A DNA stretch of 6,223 bases from Prevotella sp. (GTDB lineage: Bacteria; Bacteroidota; Bacteroidia; Bacteroidales; Bacteroidaceae), in contig JAJPYV010000404.1 of the NCBI GenBank assembly GCA_021204735.1, positions 1-6,223 on the forward strand, given 5' to 3'. Each line of letters opens with the position of its first letter. Position 1 is the first letter of the stretch. Below the pieces are notes generated by a model that was not told where the DNA came from, ran no database searches, and worked only from the letters and a program-made list of their open reading frames with translations. Below are positions 1-5,429 of the stretch, in pieces. Made by a program: the position numbers and the translations under genes.

Positions 1-422
1 TTCACGATGTCTTGTGACACGTCAAATGACTTGCGGTCTACCTCAAGTCGCATTGCTGGGCGTTGGGCGGTTACAGTTACCTCCTCAAGACTCTGTGTCT
101 CACTTGTCAGATAAAAGGTCTTAAAACTTACGCTCTTTTTTTCTTGGGTAATGGAAAATTCTCTTGTGATGGTCTTGTATCCTACAAATGTCAGTTGTAC
201 GGTGTAGTTGCCGTACGATATGTCGTTAATGCGGAAATTACCTTTCTCATCTGTCATGGCACTTTTCAAGGGTTTGGTACTGTTTTTCTTATATACCACA
301 ACATTTACATACGACATAGCTTCGTCGGATAGTTTATCCAACACTTTTCCCTTTACGCTTCCTTGTGCATGGCACATTGTGGAGCACAACACAAGCAAGC
401 AGAATATAATAATCCTACTCAT
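1..422 (-). CDS. Outer-membrane receptor with carboxypeptidase-regulatory-like domain, N-terminal fragment
   Basis: Only the first 140 residues are present; the gene runs off the left edge. It begins with a signal peptide: MSR, then a hydrophobic stretch IIIFCLLVLCSTM, then a likely cleavage site after CHA (residue 19). Residues about 21-110 look like a carboxypeptidase-D regulatory-like beta-sandwich: GSVKGKVLD at the start, VNVVVYKK, then TDEKGNFRINDI and YGNYTVQLTFVGYK, the usual hallmarks. Residues 112-120 (LEEVTVTAQ) are the linker that precedes the plug in TonB-dependent receptors, and the following VDRKSFDVSQD resembles the OMP_b-brl_3 type of Bacteroidota outer-membrane beta-barrel. 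By family, it would sit in the outer membrane and import a ligand or serve a related surface role; the substrate cannot be told. No SusD-like partner is visible. The start is the ATG directly before the signal peptide. I see no clear TAnnTTTG promoter for it in the 105 bases between it and the tRNA. Confidence 0.85.
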   Translation of the reverse strand, partial: MSRIIIFCLLVLCSTMCHAQGSVKGKVLDKLSDEAMSYVNVVVYKKNSTKPLKSAMTDEKGNFRINDISYGNYTVQLTFVGYKTITREFSITQEKKSVSFKTFYLTSETQSLEEVTVTAQRPAMRLEVDRKSFDVSQDIV

Positions 423-486
423 ACAGTTATTAAGATTAAGCAAACGGCAAAAAGTTTAATCGTTTACGTGTTTTTTCACATTTTAT

Positions 487-517
487 TTGGTTTTACCCCT
501 TAATCTTCCTACCTTTG
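487..517 (+). promoter_or_regulatory. Bacteroidota-type promoter of the tRNA-Arg gene
   Basis: A TTG at 487-489 and a perfect -7 box TACCTTTG at 510-517 are separated by 20 bases, which fits the TTG-N19-21-TAnnTTTG consensus of the primary sigma factor in Bacteroidota. The tRNA begins 10 bases after the -7 box, so the primary transcript would have a leader of only a few bases. Confidence 0.8.
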
Positions 518-527
518 CATCGCTAAT

Positions 528-599
528 GGTCTCATAGTTCAATGGATAGAACAAGTCTCTCCTAAAGATTAGATCTGAGTTCGATTCTCAGTGAGACTA
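528..599 (+). tRNA. tRNA-Arg, anticodon CCU
   Basis: The 72 bases fold into a full cloverleaf. The acceptor stem pairs 528-534 (GGTCTCA) with 592-598 (TGAGACT), with a G-U pair at the open end. The D stem is GTTC/GAAC at 537-540 and 549-552. The anticodon stem is AGTCT/AGATT at 554-558 and 566-570 with one G-U pair. The seven-base loop CTCCTAA gives anticodon CCT at 561-563, which reads the arginine codon AGG. A four-base variable loop is followed by the T stem CTGAG/CTCAG with loop TTCGATT. The discriminator base is A599. The next bases are CAAG, so the CCA end is not encoded and must be added by the nucleotidyltransferase. The gene stands alone, with its own promoter upstream and a hairpin downstream. 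Confidence 0.95.
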
Positions 600-621
600 C
601 AAGAAGAATAACTACAAAATG

Positions 622-653
622 AATGGCGGAAAGGATTTATCCATCCCGCCATT
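622..653. terminator. Hairpin between tRNA-Arg and the ferritin gene, probable shared terminator
   Basis: AATGGCGG at 622-629 pairs perfectly with CCGCCATT at 646-653, and GGA/TCC (633-635 and 640-642) can form a small inner stem with a TTTA loop. It lies 22 bases past the tRNA end and 65 bases past the stop codon of the convergent ferritin gene. The flanks are T-rich rather than clean T runs on both strands (ATTTAGCTTATTT on plus; TTTTGTAGTTATTCTT on minus). Termination in either direction is inferred from its place between convergent genes. Confidence 0.55.
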
Positions 654-718
654 TAGCTTATTTACACATAGTCTTATCAGCGTATTTCTTACGATTATGC
701 TCTTATTAATTAATGTGT

Positions 719-1240
719 TTAGTCGTTAGATGTCAGTGGGGAAGCCTTCTTGTAGGTTCTTGCGCCAAGTTCTTTGTCAAGCATGTACAATCCATAACCA
801 TTGTCCTTGATCATCTTGATGTTGTCGATGATTGTCTTTGCGCTTTCCTCTTCCTCAACCTGCTCGTCAATGAACCATTTCAACATGCTTTGTGTTGCGA
901 AGTCCTTGCACTCGTGTGTCAGTGCATAAAGGTCGTTAATCAATGATGTTACTTTCTGCTCGTGTGCGAGAGTTTTCTCAAATACGTCGATAATTGACTC
1001 CCACTCTGTTGGCACTGCGTCGATTGGCTTAAGTTCTACACGACCATCGCGTGAGTTGACATAGTTGAACAGGATTTTTGCATGATCTTGTTCTTCCTGA
1101 AACTGTACTTCATACCATGATGCCATGCCCGGCTGTCCAATGTGATGGCAGTAAGCTGACATTGAGAGATACAAGTAAGCCGACCACATCTCGGCGTTAA
1201 TCTGTGCGTTCAACGCATCTTCAATCTTTTTGTTTAACAT
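719..1240 (-). CDS. ftnA: Bacterial non-haem ferritin
   Basis: The product is a 173-residue ferritin-like diiron protein. By family, 24 subunits form a cytoplasmic shell that oxidises Fe(II) and stores it as ferric mineral, which also limits iron-driven oxidative damage. All expected ligands are present, and they keep the numbering known for E. coli FtnA: E17 (in NAEMWS), E50 and H53 (in QEEQDHAK), E94 (in HEQKV) and Q127 (in DEQVEEE). The third-iron site residues E49, E126, E129 and E130 are also there. Y24 matches the conserved tyrosine beside the centre. The C-terminal GLYMLDKELG matches the family's fifth helix. It is therefore the classical ferritin type and not a Dps miniferritin. The length is close to the roughly 165 residues usual for the family. 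The ATG start fits the conserved N-terminus; the leader is A/T-rich with no well-spaced Shine-Dalgarno sequence, as is common in Bacteroidota. It is transcribed divergently from rnr. Confidence 0.96.
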   Translation of the reverse strand: MLNKKIEDALNAQINAEMWSAYLYLSMSAYCHHIGQPGMASWYEVQFQEEQDHAKILFNYVNSRDGRVELKPIDAVPTEWESIIDVFEKTLAHEQKVTSLINDLYALTHECKDFATQSMLKWFIDEQVEEEESAKTIIDNIKMIKDNGYGLYMLDKELGARTYKKASPLTSND

Positions 1241-1279
1241 AATCCTATCTTTTTAATTGTTGTTTTATAAATATGCATG

Positions 1280-1287
1280 CAAAATTA
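1280..1287 (-). promoter_or_regulatory. Probable -7 box of the ferritin promoter
   Basis: On the minus strand these bases read TAATTTTG, a full match to TAnnTTTG, 39 bases upstream of the ferritin ATG. No TTG is found at the usual -33 spacing (TGA at 1308-1310 is the nearest), so the promoter is either weak at -33 or helped by an activator. Confidence 0.55.
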
Positions 1288-1319
1288 GTAAAAATAATGG
1301 AAAAGTATCATCACTGTAT

Positions 1320-1334
1320 TGATAATTATTATTT
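1320..1334. promoter_or_regulatory. Fur-box-like sequence in the ftnA-rnr intergenic region
   Basis: TGATAAT-T-ATTATTT matches the 7-1-7 Fur consensus TGATAATnATTATCA at 12 of the 14 defined positions. It lies about 80 bases upstream of the ferritin start, just beyond the expected -33 region. The surrounding DNA is very A/T-rich, so a chance match is quite possible. Confidence 0.3.
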
Positions 1335-1343
1335 ATTAGCATT

Positions 1344-1376
1344 GAACAACTTAAAATATATTGTAGACAGTTGTTC
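1344..1376. repeat. Inverted repeat GAACAACT / AGTTGTTC between the ferritin and rnr promoters
   Basis: GAACAACT at 1344-1351 is perfectly inverted as AGTTGTTC at 1369-1376 with 17 bases between the arms. It lies outside both probable transcripts, so an operator-like role is more plausible than a terminator, but no regulator can be named. Confidence 0.35.
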
Positions 1377-1423
1377 TTAAATATGTGTTATTTTCTTTAA
1401 CTCAAAATTAACACGACAAACAA

Positions 1424-1453
1424 TTGTTATGTTAAAATTATTTCGTAACTTCG
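1424..1453 (+). promoter_or_regulatory. Probable rnr promoter
   Basis: TTG at 1424-1426 and TAACTTCG at 1446-1453 (one mismatch to TAnnTTTG) are separated by 19 bases, the consensus spacing. The predicted transcript start leaves a leader of about 50 bases before rnr. A perfect 10-base palindrome AACAATTGTT (1419-1428) overlaps the -33 element. Confidence 0.55.
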
Positions 1454-1498
1454 CAAATTAACAAGTTTTTAAGGATAAAATTAATTCTAAACAGATTT

Positions 1499-1506
1499 AA
1501 GGGGGA
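1499..1506 (+). promoter_or_regulatory. Shine-Dalgarno-like site that fixes the rnr start
   Basis: AAGGGGGA ends 7 bases before the ATG at 1514. An earlier ATG at 1506 overlaps this purine run, is out of frame with rnr and opens only an 18-codon frame ending at 1562, so 1514 is the better start. Such a purine run is stronger than most leaders in Bacteroidota. Confidence 0.6.
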
Positions 1507-1513
1507 TGGTATT

Positions 1514-3706
1514 ATGGCAAGAGAAAAAAAGGCAGGCAAGTATCTTACCAAGAAGAAAATGATACTTATGTTACAGGATTTCTTCATGCGCAGTCCAGGC
1601 AAGACATATAGTTTTAAGCAGATTTTCAAAAGCCTAAAACTCAACACGCATCCAGCTAAGATGTTGGCGGTTGAGACTATTGAGGAGATGGCATGGGATG
1701 ACTTCCTGAGTAAGGTTAGTGACAGTTCATATAAACTGAATATGAAGGGTCAGGTTCAGGAAGGTAAGTTCATTAGGAAGGCAAATGGCAAGAACAGTTT
1801 CATACCTGATGATGGTGGCAAACCTGTTTTCGTAGCGGAGCGCAACTCGCTTTTCGCTCTTACTGGCGATAGGGTGAGGGTTACATTTATGGCACGCCGT
1901 GTCAACCATATCAAGGAGGCAATGGTAACTGAGATATTGGAAAGGGCACGCGACACTTTCGTAGGGAAGTTGCGTGTGGAGAAGGCTTTTGCGTTTCTCG
2001 TTTGCGATGGTGACGTTTTCTCCCAAGACATTATAATACCGAAGAACAAACTCAAGGGTGGCGCTACAGGTGATAAAGCTGTTGTGAAAGTGAAGACTTG
2101 GCCTACAGAGGAGAACAAGAATATTATTGGTGAGGTTATTGACGTTCTCGGAAAAACTGGCGACAATGATGTGGAGATGCACTCTATACTTGCTCAATAT
2201 GGTTTGCCTTACAAGTACCCTCAGAAGGTTGAGGAGGCTGCAAATAATATATCTGGTGAGATTACTGAACAAGATTACAAAGAACGTGAGGATTTCCGTG
2301 ATGTTACAACGTTTACTATTGACCCGAAAGATGCAAAGGATTTCGACGATGCTCTCTCTATACGGGAATTAGGCGTGAATTTGTGGGAAGTAGGTGTGCA
2401 TATCGCTGACGTCTCACATTATGTTACGGAGGGTTCGATAATTGATAAGGAGGCTCAAAGGCGTGCCACAAGTGTGTATCTCGTTGACCGTACCGTGCCG
2501 ATGTTGCCTGAACGACTTTGTAATTTTGTGTGTTCACTTCGTCCTGATGAGGAAAAACTTACGTATAGTACTGTCTTTGATATTGACGGTGATGGCAATG
2601 TAAAGAAATGGAGATTGGTACACACGGTGATAAAGAGCAACCGCCGTTTTGCTTACGAGGAAGTTCAAGAGATATTGGAACAAAATGGCGTTGTTGATGG
2701 TACTGGTGAGCCTGCTCCCGCTCTTAGAAGTGAAGGTTATAAAGGGGAGTATGCAAAAGAGTTGATCACTCTTGACAGGATTGCCAAAAAGCTCCGCGCG
2801 GCAAGGTTTAGCAACGGTGCTGTTAAGTTTGACCGTGAGGAATTGCGGTTTGATATTGATGAGAAGGGTAAGCCTATAAGATGTTATTATAAGAAGTCAA
2901 AGGATGCCAATAAGTTGATCGAGGAGTTTATGCTTCTTGCTAACAGAAGTGTCGCTGAAAGTATCGGGAAGGTGAAAAAAGGACAGAAAGCAAGAACTCT
3001 TCCCTATCGAATACATGACCAGCCAGACCCTGCCAAGTTGGAGACTTTGCGTGAATTTGTGATGAAATTCGGTTATCGACTCAAGACTGATGGTACAAAG
3101 AGTGAGATATCAAGAAGTCTCAATAAATTGATGGACAGTTGTGACGGAAAGAGTGAGCAGAAGGTGATTGAGAATGTCGCCCTGCGCGCCATGATGAAAG
3201 CTAAGTACAGTATTTACAATATCGGGCATTATGGATTGGCATTCCAGTATTATACTCATTTCACCAGTCCTATACGTCGTTATCCTGACACTATGGTTCA
3301 TCGCCTTTTGACACGTTATCAGAATGGTGGGCGTAGCGGTAACAAAGAATATTACGAGGAGCAGTGTGAACATTCGAGCGATATGGAGGTTACGGCGCAG
3401 AATGCTGAGCGTGACTCAATAAAGTATAAGATGGTGGAATTTATGGAGGATAAGATAGGAAATGTGTACAATGCTCATATAAGTGGTCTTACTTCTTACG
3501 GCATCTATTGTGAGATTGATGATAACCACTGTGAGGGTATGGTGCCGCTACATGACCTTGATGATGATTATTATGACTTTGATGAGCGCAACTATTGTCT
3601 GAAAGGTCGCCGCACTCATCATAGATACCAACTTGGTGACCCGATAATGATAAAAGTTGCAAGTGCTAATCTGGAAAAGAAACAACTGAATTTCACATTA
3701 GCTTAA
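1514..3706 (+). CDS. rnr: Ribonuclease R (RNB-family 3'-5' exoribonuclease)
   Basis: This 730-residue protein is a processive 3'-5' exoribonuclease that degrades structured RNA, including mRNA fragments and defective rRNA and tRNA. The domain order is that of RNase R: a basic N-terminus with a winged-helix region (about 10-75), two cold-shock/OB domains (about 85-215), the RNB catalytic domain (about 258-600) and an S1 domain (about 647-729). The metal-binding motif IDPKDAKDFDDA is intact, with D270, D276, D278 and D279 equivalent to E. coli D272, D278, D280 and D281. Other family blocks are YRIHDQPDP (498-506), HYGLAFQYYTHFTSPIRRYPD (572-592) and the end of the S1 domain, VASANLEKKQLNFTL. 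RNase II is excluded by the length and N-terminal helix region. Unlike the 813-residue E. coli protein, it stops right after S1 and has no lysine-rich tail; the basic segment here is at the N-terminus. It is monocistronic and convergent with cysS. Confidence 0.96.
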   Translation: MAREKKAGKYLTKKKMILMLQDFFMRSPGKTYSFKQIFKSLKLNTHPAKMLAVETIEEMAWDDFLSKVSDSSYKLNMKGQVQEGKFIRKANGKNSFIPDDGGKPVFVAERNSLFALTGDRVRVTFMARRVNHIKEAMVTEILERARDTFVGKLRVEKAFAFLVCDGDVFSQDIIIPKNKLKGGATGDKAVVKVKTWPTEENKNIIGEVIDVLGKTGDNDVEMHSILAQYGLPYKYPQKVEEAANNISGEITEQDYKEREDFRDVTTFTIDPKDAKDFDDALSIRELGVNLWEVGVHIADVSHYVTEGSIIDKEAQRRATSVYLVDRTVPMLPERLCNFVCSLRPDEEKLTYSTVFDIDGDGNVKKWRLVHTVIKSNRRFAYEEVQEILEQNGVVDGTGEPAPALRSEGYKGEYAKELITLDRIAKKLRAARFSNGAVKFDREELRFDIDEKGKPIRCYYKKSKDANKLIEEFMLLANRSVAESIGKVKKGQKARTLPYRIHDQPDPAKLETLREFVMKFGYRLKTDGTKSEISRSLNKLMDSCDGKSEQKVIENVALRAMMKAKYSIYNIGHYGLAFQYYTHFTSPIRRYPDTMVHRLLTRYQNGGRSGNKEYYEEQCEHSSDMEVTAQNAERDSIKYKMVEFMEDKIGNVYNAHISGLTSYGIYCEIDDNHCEGMVPLHDLDDDYYDFDERNYCLKGRRTHHRYQLGDPIMIKVASANLEKKQLNFTLA

Positions 3707-3742
3707 CAGAAAAATGCTGCTCGAAGCAGCATTTTTCTGTTA
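3704..3742. terminator. Bidirectional intrinsic terminator between rnr and cysS
   Basis: A perfect 18-bp inverted repeat: 3704-3721 pairs with 3725-3742 around the loop CGA. The core GCTGCT/AGCAGC is flanked by an A5 run on the left arm and a T5 run on the right arm, so either strand gives a GC stem followed by U-rich RNA. The left arm begins with the TAA stop of rnr, and the repeat ends 4 bases before the cysS stop, so one element serves both genes. Confidence 0.93.
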
Positions 3743-3746
3743 TATC

Positions 3747-5237
3747 TTACTTGTTAAGTTTCCAGACACATCCATCTTTGGTGTCCTTGACCTCAAATCC
3801 AGCATCGCTCAATGCGTTACGAATCTGGTCGCTTGTTGCCCAGTCTTTTTCTGCCTTTGCTTTTGCACGGAGGGCAAGAACCATGTCAACTACCTTACCG
3901 TAGGCTTCTTCACGGGCATCGTTATTGCCGCCTTTGTCTTCTTTCAATCCAAGGATATCGAAGGCGAAAAGGCGCATAGTGGAAGTGAGTTCTTGTAGGT
4001 CATCTGCTGATATTGTGCCTTTATGGTCGAGGATGATGTTGATTTGGCGACAAGCGTCAAACAGGTTACTTATTACCGTAGGTGTTTGCAGATCATCGTT
4101 CATCGCATCGTAGCATTTCTGTCGCAATGCTTTTACAAGATTTGCCGTACTTTCATCGCTTGATTTAGATGGTTGTATGCGTTTGATGTCCGCAAGTCCG
4201 TTCATCAGTCGTTCTAATCCTTTCTCACTGGCTTGCAGGGCTTCGTTGGAGAAGTCAACTGTTCCACGATAGTGTGCGGAAAGGATGAAGAAACGGATAG
4301 CCATTGGTGAGTATGCTTGTTCAAGCAGTTTATGACTGCCATTGAAGAATTCCTCAAGTGTGATGAAATTGCCCAATGACTTACCCATCTTCTGTCCGTT
4401 GATGGTTATCATGTTATTGTGCATCCAATATTTCACCATCTGGTCGCCTTGCGCTGCCACTGCCTGTGCTATCTCGCACTCATGGTGTGGGAATATCAAA
4501 TCCATACCGCCACCGTGTATATCGAAATGAGACCCTAAATACTTGCGCCCCATTGCCGTACACTCGCAATGCCAGCCTGGGAAACCATCGCTCCACGGAC
4601 TGGGCCAGCGCATGATATGTTCTGGTTGTGCTTTCTTCCAGAGGGCAAAGTCAGCCTGATTGTGCTTTTCTCCCACGCCCTCGAGTTGTCTGCTTGCGTC
4701 TTTCACGTCTTCAAGGTTGCGCCCTGAGAGAATGCCGTAGTGGTGCTCCTTGTTGTATTTTGCTGTATCAAAATAAATACTGCCGTTGCTTTCGTATGCG
4801 TAACCGTTGTTTAATATCTGACTGACAAGTTGCTCTTGTTCGATGATATGCCCGGTGGCATGTGGCTCTATACTTGGGGGCAGCACATTGAGAGCAGCCA
4901 TTGCCTCGTGATAACGGTTGGTATAGTATTGCGCAATCTCCATAGGCTCAAGTTGTTCAAGGCGTGCCTTTTTCTGTATCTTGTCATCCCCATCATCTGA
5001 ATCATGCTCCAAATGTCCAACATCGGTTATATTTCTCACGTAGCGAACTTTATAACCGAGGTGTTTAAGGTAACGGAACAATATGTCGAATGTTATCGCC
5101 GGACGAGCATGACCTAAGTGCGGGTCTCCATAGACGGTCGGTCCGCACACGTACATTCCCACATTTGGGGTGTGAATTGGTTCGAAACGCTGTTTTGTTC
5201 TCGTCAATGTGTTGTAGATAATGAGTCTCTGTTCCAT
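3747..5237 (-). CDS. cysS: Cysteine--tRNA ligase
   Basis: This 496-residue class I aminoacyl-tRNA synthetase charges tRNA-Cys with cysteine using ATP in the cytoplasm. The ATP-binding HIGH motif appears as HLGH (40-43) and the KMSKS loop as KMGKS (283-287, followed by LGN). The four zinc ligands that select cysteine are present: C31 in YVCGPTVY, C226 in GWHCECTAM, and H251 and E255 in [10 protein letters not shown]. The Rossmann core is followed by a helical DALR-type anticodon region (about 360-425) and the C-terminal piece ending DGCVWKLNK. The length is near the usual 460-500. The same frame stays open to a TTG at 5270, which would add 11 residues. I prefer the ATG at 5237 because it has AAAGGAAAG 7 bases upstream and because homologues begin close to this point. 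The gene is convergent with rnr and has its own promoter. Confidence 0.97.
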   Translation of the reverse strand: MEQRLIIYNTLTRTKQRFEPIHTPNVGMYVCGPTVYGDPHLGHARPAITFDILFRYLKHLGYKVRYVRNITDVGHLEHDSDDGDDKIQKKARLEQLEPMEIAQYYTNRYHEAMAALNVLPPSIEPHATGHIIEQEQLVSQILNNGYAYESNGSIYFDTAKYNKEHHYGILSGRNLEDVKDASRQLEGVGEKHNQADFALWKKAQPEHIMRWPSPWSDGFPGWHCECTAMGRKYLGSHFDIHGGGMDLIFPHHECEIAQAVAAQGDQMVKYWMHNNMITINGQKMGKSLGNFITLEEFFNGSHKLLEQAYSPMAIRFFILSAHYRGTVDFSNEALQASEKGLERLMNGLADIKRIQPSKSSDESTANLVKALRQKCYDAMNDDLQTPTVISNLFDACRQINIILDHKGTISADDLQELTSTMRLFAFDILGLKEDKGGNNDAREEAYGKVVDMVLALRAKAKAEKDWATSDQIRNALSDAGFEVKDTKDGCVWKLNK

Positions 5238-5244
5238 ATATAAT

Positions 5245-5253
5245 CTTTCCTTT
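5245..5253 (-). promoter_or_regulatory. Shine-Dalgarno-like site for cysS
   Basis: The minus strand reads AAAGGAAAG here, 7 bases before the ATG at 5237. It lies inside the coding part of the longer TTG-start reading, which argues that 5237 and not 5270 is the start. Confidence 0.6.
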
Positions 5254-5305
5254 ATTTTACGTAAACGCAAGTGACAAATTATTATAAGTCGCTTTTATCA
5301 TATTG

Positions 5306-5313
5306 CAAAGGTA
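5306..5313 (-). promoter_or_regulatory. Probable -7 box of the cysS promoter
   Basis: The minus strand reads TACCTTTG, a perfect TAnnTTTG match and the same octamer as in the tRNA-Arg promoter. It predicts a leader of roughly 60 bases. No TTG lies at the standard -33 spacing; the region there is T/C-rich. Confidence 0.6.
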
Positions 5314-5350
5314 ATAAAAGATTCTGATAAAGAGAAAGAAACAAAAACAA

Positions 5351-5410
5351 TAACCCTTCAACTTCTGACTTTTGCCAAAATATGACATCAGTTTTAGAGT
5401 TGAAGGGTTA
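5351..5410 (-). terminator. Long-loop inverted repeat behind the SDR gene, probable terminator
   Basis: TAACCCTTCAACT at 5351-5363 is perfectly inverted as AGTTGAAGGGTTA at 5398-5410, giving a 13-bp stem around 34 bases. The loop holds a further CTGA/TCAG pairing (5365-5368 and 5388-5391) and a TTTTGCCAAAA segment. On the minus strand the hairpin starts 19 bases after the SDR stop and is followed by TTGTTTTTG, which fits an intrinsic terminator. The loop is longer than in typical terminators, so it could instead be a dispersed palindromic repeat. Confidence 0.6.
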
Positions 5411-5429
5411 GTACTAAAAAACGGAATGT

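Noticed and set aside
63..459. Plus-strand open frames opposite the receptor gene
   Set aside because: They are antisense to a signal peptide and domain that clearly encode an outer-membrane receptor on the minus strand, and their own translations show no recognisable features.
423..520. Promoter for the outer-membrane receptor
   Set aside because: No TAnnTTTG or close variant is found on the minus strand at a sensible distance; CAAACGGC and CAAAAAGT on the plus strand are poor matches.
528..599. tRNA-Arg as an attachment site for an integrated element
   Set aside because: I saw no integrase gene and no second copy of the tRNA 3' end (TTCGATTCTCAGTGAGACTA) in the window.
619..729. A 36-residue hydrophobic plus-strand frame (MNGGKDLSIPPF...)
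   Set aside because: It begins in the tRNA/ferritin hairpin, has no ribosome-binding site, overlaps the ferritin 3' end and resembles no known protein; the hairpin explains the sequence better.
1727..2272. Minus-strand frames of 136 and 181 residues inside rnr
   Set aside because: They lie opposite the OB domains of RNase R, where the plus-strand protein is conserved throughout. They have no family motifs and are shadows.
5238..5429. T-box or other riboswitch controlling cysS
   Set aside because: The inverted repeat lies upstream of the predicted cysS promoter, no T-box signature sequence is seen, and T-boxes are not a feature of this phylum.
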